Assembly: GCF_946482605.1 (NCBI RefSeq)
Contig: NZ_CAMLSE010000010.1
Span: 62,001 to 126,000 of the forward strand
DNA length: 64,000 nt
Source: an uncultured Dyadobacter sp.
Lineage (GTDB): Bacteria; Bacteroidota; Bacteroidia; Cytophagales; Spirosomataceae
Direction: 5' to 3'
Below, one piece after another: positions 54,457-63,115 of the stretch. The notes under the pieces are model-generated. The model was not told where the DNA came from, did not search any database, and saw only the letters and a list, made by a program, of their open reading frames with translations. Made by a program: the position numbers and the translations under genes. How positions within the stretch are numbered: the stretch's first letter is position 1; each line of letters starts with the position of its first letter.

Positions 54457-55269
54457 CTAGTCAATTTTCTGCAACTCGGTAGTCGAAGTAGAGTCTTCCG
54501 ACTTTTCGATGGTTTTTACAACACCCACGCCCGGCGAAGTCCAGAGTGACACGGTGTACACAACTGTCTTTTCTTCAAGCGGGACGATCTCCGTGTCCAT
54601 TTTGGTGTACACCTCGTAGGTATATTCCCATTTGGTACAGTCGAAAGTTCCTGCGGGAGTGGTAACGCTTTCTTGTTTGGTAGCCTTTCCCGATTTGTGC
54701 GTGATTTTGGCTTCCAGCTGCGCATTCACGATGTCATCCTCCCCGACGGGAATTTGCAGCTTCATTTTCAGCTTGATCGGATCGCCCTTGTAGGTGAGCT
54801 GGCTGTTCACGGTCCCTTTGTTCTCAAGATTCTGAAATTGAGGAAAGCCGGTAACACTCAGGTCCTCGATGTATGCCATCTGGCTCATTTCGTTGACCAT
54901 AGCGATCAGCGCGGGAGGATAGGACAGTTCGTTGGTCGTAAGGCCGTCGTGGCTATAAGCTTTATAGTCTATGTCAAAATCCTCACCATCCTGCGTCAGG
55001 ACCTCGCGGATCTTGTAAACCTGTAAACCTGCGGAATCCTGGACGCTTGTCACCTTGGTTACGGAAGTACTTCCTTCACCCTCGGAGTCCGTCGTCTTGT
55101 AGCGATAGACCTTGTCTTTGGTAGGGATAAACGCTTTTTCATTACCGTTGCTTCCGCCGTCGGGATTCGGGTTATCGTCGTCCTTGCAGGCAGTGAAGGA
55201 CAGGGCAAGCACCGCTAGGGCCAGTACGGATTTCGTACATCTGCCAATGATCATTGAAGGTGTTTTCAT
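54457..55269 (-). CDS. Hypothetical lipoprotein
   Basis: The 270-residue protein has a hydrophobic signal with a lipobox ending SFTAC (about Cys28), followed by KDDDNPNPDGGSNGNEK, a typical acidic, glycine-rich tether after the lipid anchor. The mature domain is beta-rich and resembles uncharacterised Bacteroidota lipoproteins with KVYRYKTTDSEGEG near its start and TPAGTFDCTKWEYTYEVYTK near residue 200. The latter segment recurs in many proteins of unknown function. It lies 10 nt upstream of the carboxypeptidase-regulatory lipoprotein gene. An ATG four codons earlier is an alternative start. No function can be assigned. Confidence 0.72.
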   Translation of the reverse strand: MKTPSMIIGRCTKSVLALAVLALSFTACKDDDNPNPDGGSNGNEKAFIPTKDKVYRYKTTDSEGEGSTSVTKVTSVQDSAGLQVYKIREVLTQDGEDFDIDYKAYSHDGLTTNELSYPPALIAMVNEMSQMAYIEDLSVTGFPQFQNLENKGTVNSQLTYKGDPIKLKMKLQIPVGEDDIVNAQLEAKITHKSGKATKQESVTTPAGTFDCTKWEYTYEVYTKMDTEIVPLEEKTVVYTVSLWTSPGVGVVKTIEKSEDSTSTTELQKID

Positions 55270-55298
55270 TTTAGTTAACATGGCTTTTTTGGATTGGA

Positions 55299-55781
55299 TT
55301 AAAACTTACTTTGCAAAATCAAATGGACCAGCAGGATCACAAAGCCTGACACCGACAGATAACCGCGGATGAAAATAAACTTCATCCATTGGCTCCGCGC
55401 ATTCGTATAGCCCTGCTGTGTGTTCAATAAGTCACTGTTGATCAATTCATTCACCGGCTCACTGAATTTCAGAATGAGCACCAGGTCGGCGACAAGCAGC
55501 AGGAAGGCGATCAGGACCGGCCCGTAGGAAAGGAATCCGCCAGATTTATCCGTCAGGACCAGCCATATGAACATGATCGCCAATGCCGAGAGGTATAATC
55601 CCCTGAGCTTACGCCGCACCATCGGGTCAACCGCTTTCCTCAGCTGGATAAACTGTTCACCCGGAATATGGAACATTGCTCTTCCGAAGCCAATGTGGTA
55701 GAATGCGCCCTGTGCCGCGATGAAAAAGTAGAGCACCACCCCGAGGAGACCGACAATGGAAATCATATCAGCGGATTTCAT
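55299..55781 (-). CDS. Four-helix membrane protein of unknown function
   Basis: The 160-residue protein has four hydrophobic segments (about residues 5-23, 60-75, 83-104 and 138-157) with a charged loop QLRKAVDPMVRRKLRG between the first two. The general appearance recalls small DUF1772-like membrane proteins, but I cannot confirm a family. Its ATG at 55781 overlaps the end of the upstream small gene by 14 nt, so the two are probably translationally coupled. It belongs to the six-gene envelope operon beside the LytTR system. Confidence 0.65.
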   Translation of the reverse strand: MKSADMISIVGLLGVVLYFFIAAQGAFYHIGFGRAMFHIPGEQFIQLRKAVDPMVRRKLRGLYLSALAIMFIWLVLTDKSGGFLSYGPVLIAFLLLVADLVLILKFSEPVNELINSDLLNTQQGYTNARSQWMKFIFIRGYLSVSGFVILLVHLILQSKF

Positions 55782-56091
55782 ATAGCCTGATGGCGGCTTG
55801 CGCCGTGGTGTCCTTTTCCAGCTCCTTTCTGAGCTGTTCATTCAAATACTTTCTCACGGAGAGCTTCGTCACATCCAACTCACCTTTTGTGGTTACTTCC
55901 GAAACCAGGTAATTGCTGTTAGCGTAATATCTGATCGTGGTAGACTTGTGGTCCGGTGCTGTTTCGGCGACCCAGAATCCCCGTCCCGGAAAGGGCTGCC
56001 GGGCGGAGCGCGTCGCTTTACCTACCGCAGGCGGTTGCAGGCCGGCGGACATCAGCAATGCCGCAAGCACCATATGATTCAATGTTTTCAT
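55768..56091 (-). CDS. Small exported protein of unknown function
   Basis: The 107-residue product has a signal-peptide-like N-terminus (hydrophobic to about residue 19, AVGKA) and a small soluble domain containing FWVAETAPDHKSTTIRYY and LNEQLRKELEKDTTAQAA. No family is recognised. It lies 17 nt after the membrane-protein gene at 56109 and overlaps the next gene by 14 nt. The tight packing, not any homology, argues that it is real. Confidence 0.65.
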   Translation of the reverse strand: MKTLNHMVLAALLMSAGLQPPAVGKATRSARQPFPGRGFWVAETAPDHKSTTIRYYANSNYLVSEVTTKGELDVTKLSVRKYLNEQLRKELEKDTTAQAAIRLYEIR

Positions 56092-56108
56092 GGCTGTAAT
56101 ATGCTTTC

Positions 56109-56840
56109 TCAGCTAAAAAAGTGGTTGATCACCGCTCTGCCGACGTGCAATGCCCTGGTTTCCTGCCAATGCGTTCTTACCAGATTGCGGACCACCACGA
56201 GGTGAGCGCAAAGGATGATCGGCACGACTACGCCCGGCAACAGGATAAACGGAAACTGAAAAGCCAGGATATTCGGCTGCTCAAACCCAAGGGTCTGAAA
56301 GGATAGCGGCGTGGATAACACCGATCTGAAAATTGCATTGATCAGCAATCCGAGACAGGCAAAATTCCAGATCACCAGCACCGGCCACCGCACCCCGTTC
56401 TTCATCACTCCCCAATAGTAAATGCAGGGAGCTGAAAGCCCGGACAGGATATCCAGATTACCTCCGCCGAATGTCATCTCGTGCGGTACCATCCCGTCGA
56501 TGAACGACCAGTACAAGACCAGCTCGATCGGTGCCCGTACCACGTGGATCATCGTCAGCAGGTGAATGTCCATCTTCTCCATTAAGGCTTTCCCTGGCCT
56601 GGCGAGAAACAGCCAGGCCAACAGGATCGCAGGTGGGACCACTACTAACAACAATCTGGAAAATATGGTATCGGTATGCTTAAAATATCCGGCCAGGGCA
56701 GCGGCACTGAGCATGGCTATCCAGATAACCGTCATCACTGAAAACGTTCCGGAGCTTCTGAGCGCCTGGTGGAATGTAAATACCACCAGGAATGTGATCA
56801 GGCCAAATATGATACTGGTACAAAACGCAGAGCTATCCAT
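56109..56840 (-). CDS. Polytopic membrane protein of unknown function
   Basis: The 243-residue protein has about seven hydrophobic segments (near residues 7-24, 33-50, 60-80, 95-112, 125-145, 152-170 and 190-215). Short charged loops include FARPGKALMEKMD-like residues near 78-90. No family is recognised. Its ATG overlaps the TAA stop of the upstream PKD/beta-helix gene by one base (TAATG arrangement), which indicates translational coupling and a functional link in the same operon. It could be a partner or anchor of the secreted lipoproteins, which is inference. Confidence 0.65.
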   Translation of the reverse strand: MDSSAFCTSIIFGLITFLVVFTFHQALRSSGTFSVMTVIWIAMLSAAALAGYFKHTDTIFSRLLLVVVPPAILLAWLFLARPGKALMEKMDIHLLTMIHVVRAPIELVLYWSFIDGMVPHEMTFGGGNLDILSGLSAPCIYYWGVMKNGVRWPVLVIWNFACLGLLINAIFRSVLSTPLSFQTLGFEQPNILAFQFPFILLPGVVVPIILCAHLVVVRNLVRTHWQETRALHVGRAVINHFFS

Positions 56841-58309
56841 TACTCTTTCAACAACTTAGCCTGCGCATTGTCTTTGAATGTATTGACTGTTTCTACGTCG
56901 GCATTGATCGTAGCCTGGTAATTCACAAATATGCCATAGCCACCGCTGGCGGAGATGACCGATTTCCGGATCGTCATTCTCGACTGGCCCCCGTAGATAG
57001 CGATATTGGCTTTCTTGCCCGACACGATCGCAATATTTCCACCACCCGATACTTCGGCGTTTTCGATGATGTTCTGGTCGCTGGTAGAATAGCAGATCAT
57101 GCCTTTCCAATATGCGGCCGAATTTTCAGCACCACGAATGATGATTTTGTTGGCTTCGGTCCCTACCGCATTGAAATAACCGTCATCGACAGATATGTAA
57201 CCTGCACGAGCGATTTCGATGATCACGCCCGGCAACAGTTTCCAGTTGGCATCGGAAGTCACGTTTTCGAGAATGCGGTACGGGGTTTTGTCTTTGAAAC
57301 CTTTCCAAATCACCTCCGCAGTTGCGTTTTTAGGCAGGGACGATGCGAAGATCTCCACCACATTGCGGCCATTGCCATTGGTGAATTTAGAATCTGTGTC
57401 CAGTTTTTTCACGTTTTCGGCGCCCATGAGGATGCCCGCTTCGGTATTGTCTTTGAAATTGTTCTTTTCAAATGTACCGAGGACTACTGCATGTTCCAGG
57501 TAAAGTCCGTAACCCGCATTTTGTTCGAAAAGACAATTCTTGATATTCACCTCGGCACGGTTGCCACCCAAAACGGCCATACCGGCTTTGATAGCAGCGT
57601 AAAGCGGTTTGCTGCCGGCGTGCAATACCTGCACGTATTCGAGCGTGTTAGCGCTGCTCGACGACCGGAACGTGACACCGGCCCAGAAGCCTTTGGTCGT
57701 TTCTTTTCCAATGAAGCGGATAGGCTTCGCAGAATCGCCCTTTGCGATGAGGATACCACCGTTGTCGTTGATCTCCAGACGTGCGTCACGTGCAAATGCG
57801 ATCACAACACCCGGTTTGATTTCAAGCTCCGCATTGACGGTCACATTCCCATTGACGATGTAGTCGGGAATCGCCGGGTTGTCGATACGGTCGGCAAGTG
57901 TTGTTTTGGCCTTGATATTCGCATCGATGACGATCGGCTCGATAACCGTCGCGGTGATCAGGACTTTGTCTTTGCTTTGACCATTGGCATTGCTGATGGT
58001 CAGTTCCACTTCGTAGTCACCGGGAAGGTCGGCGGTAAAGGTCGGCTTGGCTGCCGAGGTGGAGCTCAGGTTGGCAGTACTGCCGGTTGGTTTTTTCGAA
58101 ATGGCCCAACTGAAGTCGAAGGGCTTGTTTCCACTGTCTGTGGATCCGCTACCGTCGAGTGTAACGATGGAACCGGCGTTGACGGTCTGGTCCGCGCCTG
58201 CTTTGGCGGTCAATGTGTCGGATGGTTTTACCTCTTCGTCCTCCTTGCAACTACCCAGCAACAGGGCAAAGGACAAGGCTGCCCAAAGAATTCTTCTGCT
58301 TTTTAACAT
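56840..58309 (-). CDS. Lipoprotein with PKD-like domain and right-handed beta-helix
   Basis: The 489-residue protein starts with a signal peptide and lipobox (LLLGSC, about Cys21) and the acidic tether KEDEEVKPSD. A PKD-like domain follows (AKAGADQTVNAGSIVTLDGSGSTD to GDYEVELTISNANGQSKDKV, about residues 35-120). The remainder has regular strands of parallel beta-helix type (NIKNCLFEQNAGYGLYLEHA, NNFKDNTEAGIL). These lack pectate-lyase active-site signatures that I can see. It is the first gene of the six-gene operon. Its upstream region carries the paired TGTCGA repeats shared with the LytTR operon. A cell-surface binding or scaffold role is likely. Confidence 0.8.
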   Translation of the reverse strand: MLKSRRILWAALSFALLLGSCKEDEEVKPSDTLTAKAGADQTVNAGSIVTLDGSGSTDSGNKPFDFSWAISKKPTGSTANLSSTSAAKPTFTADLPGDYEVELTISNANGQSKDKVLITATVIEPIVIDANIKAKTTLADRIDNPAIPDYIVNGNVTVNAELEIKPGVVIAFARDARLEINDNGGILIAKGDSAKPIRFIGKETTKGFWAGVTFRSSSSANTLEYVQVLHAGSKPLYAAIKAGMAVLGGNRAEVNIKNCLFEQNAGYGLYLEHAVVLGTFEKNNFKDNTEAGILMGAENVKKLDTDSKFTNGNGRNVVEIFASSLPKNATAEVIWKGFKDKTPYRILENVTSDANWKLLPGVIIEIARAGYISVDDGYFNAVGTEANKIIIRGAENSAAYWKGMICYSTSDQNIIENAEVSGGGNIAIVSGKKANIAIYGGQSRMTIRKSVISASGGYGIFVNYQATINADVETVNTFKDNAQAKLLKE

Positions 58310-58363
58310 GGCTAACGATTCTGATGACTTGAAAATGATTTCCTCCATTTTTCAATGGCGGTG

Positions 58364-58371
58364 CAATTTTA
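58364..58371 (-). promoter_or_regulatory. Candidate -7 box of the envelope operon
   Basis: Read on the minus strand the sequence is TAAAATTG, one mismatch from TAnnTTTG. It lies 55 nt before the PKD lipoprotein ATG and 39 nt downstream of the repeat pair at 58410-58439. Confidence 0.4.
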
Positions 58372-58409
58372 AACCGAAATCATGATCATCAGAAAGCGAA
58401 AGAACCGTG

Positions 58410-58439
58410 TGTCGATCAATAGCGGGTTTTGTCGACAAA
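58410..58439. promoter_or_regulatory. Paired direct repeats upstream of the envelope operon (candidate LytTR-type sites)
   Basis: TGTCGATCAA at 58410-58419 and TGTCGACAAA at 58430-58439 are spaced 20 bp start to start. LytTR regulators typically bind two direct repeats about two helical turns apart. The same pair, spaced 21 bp, occurs upstream of the lytS-like gene at 60331-60361. Confidence 0.55.
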
Positions 58440-58457
58440 CGCCTTTTGCAGCATCGT

Positions 58458-59180
58458 TTAAAAAGTCAGTTTGAAGCGGCGCTGGCAATCATTCCGGAAG
58501 TTACGTCCGATGGGCAGCTCTTTTCCGGCGATTTCCAGTTTGTGGGAATGATAGCTTTCCACCTTGTCGACCGACACGATGAAGGAGCGATGAATGCGGA
58601 TGAAACCGTCCTCGGGAAGCAATTCTTCAAGCAGGCTTATTTTTTGTTTCGAGATCAGCGATTTCTCTCTCAGGACCACCTTGATATAATCCCTGAGGCT
58701 TTCGATCCAGTAAATGTCGTTCACATTCACTTTCACCATCTTACGGTCCACTTTCAGGTAGAGGAACACGTCCTGGTTGGCAGGCGCCGTTTTTTGCGAC
58801 ACCGAAACCGATTGATTGGTGATGTTGAGCCCGGTGAACACCTTGTCCATGGCCCGCAAAAACCGCTCGAACGGAATGGGTTTCAGCAGGTAATCCACGG
58901 CATTCAGGTCAAATCCCTCGACGGCATAGTCCTGGTAAGCAGTGGTAAAAACGACTTTGGGTGGATTTTTGAGGCTGCGCAGGAGGTCAGTGCCTTTCAG
59001 GCCGGGCATTTTCACATCCAGGAACATCAGGTCGATCTTTTGCTGCTGCAACACCTGAAAAGCCTGGATCGCATCCTGGCAGCGTGCGGCAATTTCGATT
59101 TCGGTGAAATTGGCCAGGTAGTTGTCCAGTACTTCGATGGCATGGGGCTCATCGTCCACCAGAATGGCTTTCAGTTTCAT
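58458..59180 (-). CDS. LytTR-family response regulator
   Basis: The 240-residue regulator has a receiver domain with the phosphoacceptor Asp in DLMFLDVKMPG near residue 54, the conserved Thr and Lys region (VVFTTAYQDYAVEGF, LKPIPFERF). A C-terminal LytTR DNA-binding domain contains YLKVDRKMVKVNVNDIYWIESLRDYIKVV near residues 143-171 and FIRIHRSFIVSVDKV near 193. It follows the histidine kinase gene by 5 nt. Paired repeats of LytTR type precede both its own operon and the adjacent envelope operon, so control of both is likely. Confidence 0.95.
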   Translation of the reverse strand: MKLKAILVDDEPHAIEVLDNYLANFTEIEIAARCQDAIQAFQVLQQQKIDLMFLDVKMPGLKGTDLLRSLKNPPKVVFTTAYQDYAVEGFDLNAVDYLLKPIPFERFLRAMDKVFTGLNITNQSVSVSQKTAPANQDVFLYLKVDRKMVKVNVNDIYWIESLRDYIKVVLREKSLISKQKISLLEELLPEDGFIRIHRSFIVSVDKVESYHSHKLEIAGKELPIGRNFRNDCQRRFKLTF

Positions 59181-59185
59181 AAATA

Positions 59186-60283
59186 TCAGATTTCCAAACG
59201 TTTGTCAAGTTCAATATCAAGGATCACGGCAAATACATCGTCTTCGTCCATGATTTTCAGGTTATGGGCCGACGGATAGAGTATTTCCAACCGTTTACGC
59301 ACGTTGGCCAGCCCGATGCTCACGTGGTGCGGACGGTCGTCGCGCTCGGCGGTCTCGGGTTTGCTGTTCGAGATCTTGAACTTCAATGCATTGTTTTTGA
59401 CCCTCAGGTCCATATTGATCCAGGCTTCCCCGATCTGCTCGCTCGCACCGTGTTTGAATGCATTTTCAACCAGCGGCAGGATCAGCAGCGGGGCGATCTT
59501 GAATTCCGGCGACAGGCCATTGATACTGAAATTGATGTCGAGCCGCTCCTCATACCGGATCTTTTCGAGTGCGATATAACTTTTAAGAATACTGATATCC
59601 CTTTCGAGCTGAACGATCTCGGTATTAGCCTCGTAAAGCATATACCGCAATATTTCGGCCAATCCCATCACCACCGACGGTGACTGGGACGATTGCGTCA
59701 ATGTGAGCGCATAGAGGTTATTGAGTGTATTGAACAGGAAATGCGGGTGAAGCTGCCCTTTGAGAAAATTCAGTTCAGCCTCCATGGCCGCCTGCCGGCG
59801 ATCGAACCACATTTTGAAGAACTTGATCGACAGGGCGATCCAGACAAATATATTCGTCTGCTCGAATGCGCTGATCAGATATGCCGGCTTGGCCAGCTGC
59901 TCCCGGAACGTCCCTTCCAGTTTGCGCCAGACAAACGTAGGGTCCTTACTCTTCACGGCGTTGTAGATGATCGGATCGGCGACACATATTTCCATTAACC
60001 TGAAAGCCAGCGTCGAACCAACCACGATCAGGACCAGGCAAACTGCAAACTGCCCGTACTGCTTCCGATCGAAATAACGAGGGATAATCACATACGCGAT
60101 CAGGTAAAAGTAGCCGATGTGAATGGGCAGGAACATGCCTACGATGCCGATCGTCAGCCAGTAATCGGGCATACCTGCACCGTAAATGATCGTCAGGATC
60201 GTCAGGACGGCGAGCCAGAAGAGAACGTGCAGTAAGATTCGTTTATGTTCAGGATAATTCAGTACTGTTGCAACAGGGCGCAT
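59186..60283 (-). CDS. LytS-type sensor histidine kinase (His_kinase/PF06580)
   Basis: The 365-residue membrane kinase has about four hydrophobic segments in the first 150 residues and a PF06580 kinase domain. The phosphoacceptor His lies in LKGQLHPHFLFNTLNNLYAL near residue 180, the N-box in LPLVENAFKHGA near 275, and an ATP-binding end has IGLANVRKRLEILYP near 325. No extracytoplasmic sensor domain is apparent, so the membrane helices may sense the signal. The ATG at 60283 is preferred to a start 28 codons upstream, which would place the repeat sites inside the gene. A -7 box lies only 3 nt before it, so the mRNA may be nearly leaderless. Confidence 0.94.
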   Translation of the reverse strand: MRPVATVLNYPEHKRILLHVLFWLAVLTILTIIYGAGMPDYWLTIGIVGMFLPIHIGYFYLIAYVIIPRYFDRKQYGQFAVCLVLIVVGSTLAFRLMEICVADPIIYNAVKSKDPTFVWRKLEGTFREQLAKPAYLISAFEQTNIFVWIALSIKFFKMWFDRRQAAMEAELNFLKGQLHPHFLFNTLNNLYALTLTQSSQSPSVVMGLAEILRYMLYEANTEIVQLERDISILKSYIALEKIRYEERLDINFSINGLSPEFKIAPLLILPLVENAFKHGASEQIGEAWINMDLRVKNNALKFKISNSKPETAERDDRPHHVSIGLANVRKRLEILYPSAHNLKIMDEDDVFAVILDIELDKRLEI

Positions 60284-60286
60284 AAA

Positions 60287-60294
60287 CAAAGATA
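60287..60294 (-). promoter_or_regulatory. Predicted -7 box of the lytS-lytTR operon
   Basis: On the minus strand the sequence reads TATCTTTG, an exact match to TAnnTTTG, 3 nt before the ATG at 60283. No good TTTG lies 19-21 nt further upstream, which would suit an activator-dependent promoter. Confidence 0.55.
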
Positions 60295-60330
60295 AATAAT
60301 TCGCAGGCCAATACAGGCTCAGAACCGCAT

Positions 60331-60361
60331 TGTCGACCAATGTCACGCAATTGTCGACAAA
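60331..60361. promoter_or_regulatory. Paired direct repeats upstream of the lytS-lytTR operon (candidate autoregulatory sites)
   Basis: TGTCGACCAA at 60331-60340 and TGTCGACAAA at 60352-60361 are 21 bp apart, two helical turns. They begin 37 nt upstream of the -7 box, the position expected for an activator. Both carry ATTGTCGAC in longer context. Confidence 0.6.
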
Positions 60362-60537
60362 CGGCAAAAATCGCTAAGCCTTTGTAATACAGACAAAATA
60401 TCTCCGGCAAAAGGATAATACCGGCCGTATCACCTCACATTCCGCACAGAACAGCCGTTTAAAAGATAAATTATCCAAATTCACGCCGCATTCCACAATT
60501 TGTATCTGCATTTATTCCCCCTGGTGGTTTTTCTACT

Positions 60538-60545
60538 TAGTTTTG
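60538..60545 (+). promoter_or_regulatory. Predicted -7 box of ahcY
   Basis: TAGTTTTG matches TAnnTTTG exactly and lies 35 nt before the ahcY ATG. No well-spaced TTTG element was found upstream. The 5' leader is too short for a riboswitch. The rest of 60368-60537 shows nothing recognisable. Confidence 0.55.
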
Positions 60546-60580
60546 TGTTAAAATCAAGATATTAACTAAACTGTAAAATA

Positions 60581-61897
60581 ATGGCAACGTCAACCGAAAC
60601 GTACATCCCGTACAAGGTAAAAGACATCTCGCTGGCCGAATGGGGCCGTAAAGAAATCACATTGGCAGAAGCTGAAATGCCTGGTTTGATGGCGATCCGT
60701 GCCGAGTACGGTCCTTCACAGCCTTTGGCAGGTGCGCGTGTGGCAGGTTGCTTGCACATGACGATCCAGACAGCCGTTCTGATCGAAACACTTACCGCAT
60801 TGGGTGCGGAAGTTACCTGGTCTTCCTGTAACATCTTCTCTACCCAGGACCACGCGGCAGCGGCTATCGCAGCAGCGGGTATCCCTGTTTATGCTTGGAA
60901 AGGCATGAACGAAGAGGAGTTCAACTGGTGTATCGAGCAGACTTTGTTCTTCGGCGAAGAGCGTAAGCCTCTCAACATGATCCTCGACGACGGTGGTGAC
61001 CTTACCAACATGGTGTTCGACGACTATCCTGAGCTGATCGACGGTATCAAAGGTCTTTCGGAAGAAACTACAACCGGTGTTCACCGCTTGTACGAGCGCT
61101 ATAAAAACGGAACGCTCCACCTGCCTTCCATCAACGTAAACGACTCGGTTACAAAGTCTAAATTCGACAACAAATACGGCTGCCGCGAGTCACTGGTTGA
61201 CTCTATCCGCCGCGCGACTGACTTGATGCTGGCTGGTAAAGTAGCGGTAGTAGCAGGTTACGGCGACGTAGGTAAGGGTTCTGCCGAATCACTTCGTGGC
61301 GCGGGCTGCCGCGTGTTGGTTACCGAAATCGACCCGATCTGCGCATTGCAGGCTGCTATGGACGGTTTTGAAGTAGTAACCATGGACGAAGCTGCCGACC
61401 GCGCTAACATTTTCGTTACAGCGACCGGTAACTACAAAATCATCACCGACCGTCACTTCCTCAAAATGCGTGACAAAGCGGTAGTTTGTAACATCGGCCA
61501 CTTCGACAACGAAATTGACATGGCTTGGTTGAACAAATCTTACGGCAACACCAAGTCGCAGATCAAACCACAGGTTGACATCTACAATGTGGAAGGCAAA
61601 GACATCATCGTGCTGGCAGAAGGCCGTTTGGTGAACCTGGGTTGCGCAATGGGGCACCCGTCATTCGTAATGTCCTGCTCATTCTCGAACCAGACTTTGG
61701 CGCAGATCGAGCTTTGGACCAACACCGCTGCTTACGAGAAGAAAGTATACGTACTTCCAAAAGCACTGGACGAAAAAGTAGCTGCATTGCACCTCGCACA
61801 CGTAGGCGCGAAACTCGACGCATTGAGCGAAGAGCAGGCTGCTTACATCGGCGTGTCGGTTGAAGGTCCTTTTAAGGCTGAGACTTACCGGTATTAA
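60581..61897 (+). CDS. ahcY: Adenosylhomocysteinase
   Basis: AhcY hydrolyses S-adenosylhomocysteine to adenosine and homocysteine, relieving product inhibition of methyltransferases. The 438-residue product has [19 protein letters not shown] near residues 81-99 and [22 protein letters not shown] near 183-204. It also has the NAD-binding loop [20 protein letters not shown] near 224-243, [14 protein letters not shown] near 284 and a C-terminal ending ETYRY. All positions fit the family. Codon use is strongly biased, as in highly expressed genes. It is a single-gene unit with its own promoter and a strong terminator. Confidence 0.98.
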   Translation: MATSTETYIPYKVKDISLAEWGRKEITLAEAEMPGLMAIRAEYGPSQPLAGARVAGCLHMTIQTAVLIETLTALGAEVTWSSCNIFSTQDHAAAAIAAAGIPVYAWKGMNEEEFNWCIEQTLFFGEERKPLNMILDDGGDLTNMVFDDYPELIDGIKGLSEETTTGVHRLYERYKNGTLHLPSINVNDSVTKSKFDNKYGCRESLVDSIRRATDLMLAGKVAVVAGYGDVGKGSAESLRGAGCRVLVTEIDPICALQAAMDGFEVVTMDEAADRANIFVTATGNYKIITDRHFLKMRDKAVVCNIGHFDNEIDMAWLNKSYGNTKSQIKPQVDIYNVEGKDIIVLAEGRLVNLGCAMGHPSFVMSCSFSNQTLAQIELWTNTAAYEKKVYVLPKALDEKVAALHLAHVGAKLDALSEEQAAYIGVSVEGPFKAETYRY

Positions 61898-61913
61898 TAT
61901 TAGGATTGCTATT

Positions 61914-61952
61914 AAAAGCCCGGCTGGTTCGCGTAACCGGCCGGGCTTTTTT
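61914..61952 (+). terminator. Rho-independent terminator after ahcY
   Basis: AAAAGCCCGGCTGGTT at 61914-61929 pairs with AACCGGCCGGGCTTTT at 61935-61950 with one mismatch, and T residues follow to 61952. Confidence 0.9.
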
Positions 61953-62275
61953 GCGCCTTACATTCCGAAATCAGGCTTGGGATCTCCCAAATCCAGGTGG
62001 CTTCAGATTGGCAGGCCTCACAAGATGTAAAAGAAGACTTATTAATGCGCTCTCCCTATCGAATTAATAAGTGACCGACTTTCCTTTAAACAGGGGAAAA
62101 CTCGGAAATGCCGAGTGGCTTATAGAAACACCTACCCAAAACAACGGCCTGCCACCAAACCCTTTTTTACCGCAGGCTCTTTAAGCCGTACCATTTACGC
62201 ATCGCATTTTTCGCAATTCGGCAACGCTCCTATGTTTGATCCAGTTCAAAATCTACCAATTCACACTTAAACATT
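61953..62275. other. Intergenic region with two inverted repeats
   Basis: No gene was found in these 323 bases. CTTATTAAT at 62038-62046 is exactly complementary to ATTAATAAG at 62063-62071. ACTCGG at 62100-62105 pairs with CCGAGT at 62111-62116 around a 5-nt loop. The region precedes the lipoprotein gene and may hold its promoter and operators, or a small RNA. Confidence 0.4.
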
Positions 62276-63115
62276 ATGATTATGAAACTATTTCGAAGCA
62301 CCCCAATTTTCATCAATGGCATCCTGATAGTGGGTATGCTAAGCGCTTGCCAGAATGAGACGGATATTCCTGTAACGCCAGAAGCCTCGACAGAGACTAC
62401 CGATCAAAATGCAAGAACTAATCTGGCAGCTGGAACGCTGTTAACGGATGGAGACATAAGTTTTTCATATGATAGCCAAAATCAGAAGCTCAAGAAAGAG
62501 TCACATACCGGCTATTATTATGACATTAGTTACACACCACAGCTTATTACGGCTACTAAAATAAAATATGGCTCTCCCTCGACAGATTGCAAATATACGC
62601 TCGATGCCAACGGGCGGTGTATCCAAACGACCACAAGCGCAAACACTTTCATATATCAATATAATGCTGATGGTCAGCTGGCCAGCTATTACAACAAAAA
62701 TTATCCGGAGCAGCAAGTAATTTTTACATATACAACTGACACGGATGGCTGGAAGAAATCTCTAACCAAAGTAACGTTCCACGATGTGTATGGCGTAAAA
62801 ACAATAGAAATAAGATACTCATACGGAGCAGCGGCAAACTTTATTCCAGACAAACATCCTTTGGCACCAGATGTTCTGCCGGCCGAAGTTAGCAAGTATC
62901 TACCGATATTTGGATGCTTTAACACCAACCTTCCAAAAATCCGAGAGGAAGACGTATTCCTTCCTGGCGGGCAAATAGCATCAAGCACTAAGCACCTATA
63001 CACATATACGTTAGGCATTTCAGGCAAAGCCACAAATATTACTGTTAAGAAAACCAATGGAACACTGGTTTCCTCAACCGATAGAAAATACCTCACGCCA
63101 TCATTTAGCATGTAG
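62276..63115 (+). CDS. Hypothetical lipoprotein with YD/RHS-like strands
   Basis: The 279-residue protein has a signal peptide with a lipobox ending MLSAC (about Cys25) and a Thr/Glu-rich tether. The mature part has short YD-like repeats (DISFSYDSQNQKL, CKYTLDANGRCIQTT, FIYQYNADGQLASYY, VIFTYTTDTDGWKKS), like the beta-hairpins of RHS/YD proteins or DUF4595-type lipoproteins of Bacteroidota. The coding sequence is visibly richer in A/T than ahcY or the LytTR genes, which could mean recent acquisition. It stands alone between a terminator and its own terminator. A second ATG two codons in is an alternative start. Function unknown. Confidence 0.75.
   Translation: MIMKLFRSTPIFINGILIVGMLSACQNETDIPVTPEASTETTDQNARTNLAAGTLLTDGDISFSYDSQNQKLKKESHTGYYYDISYTPQLITATKIKYGSPSTDCKYTLDANGRCIQTTTSANTFIYQYNADGQLASYYNKNYPEQQVIFTYTTDTDGWKKSLTKVTFHDVYGVKTIEIRYSYGAAANFIPDKHPLAPDVLPAEVSKYLPIFGCFNTNLPKIREEDVFLPGGQIASSTKHLYTYTLGISGKATNITVKKTNGTLVSSTDRKYLTPSFSM

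Noticed and set aside
60368..60580. S-adenosylhomocysteine riboswitch upstream of ahcY
   Set aside because: The predicted -7 box is only 35 nt from the ATG, leaving no room, and no matching stem structure was seen.
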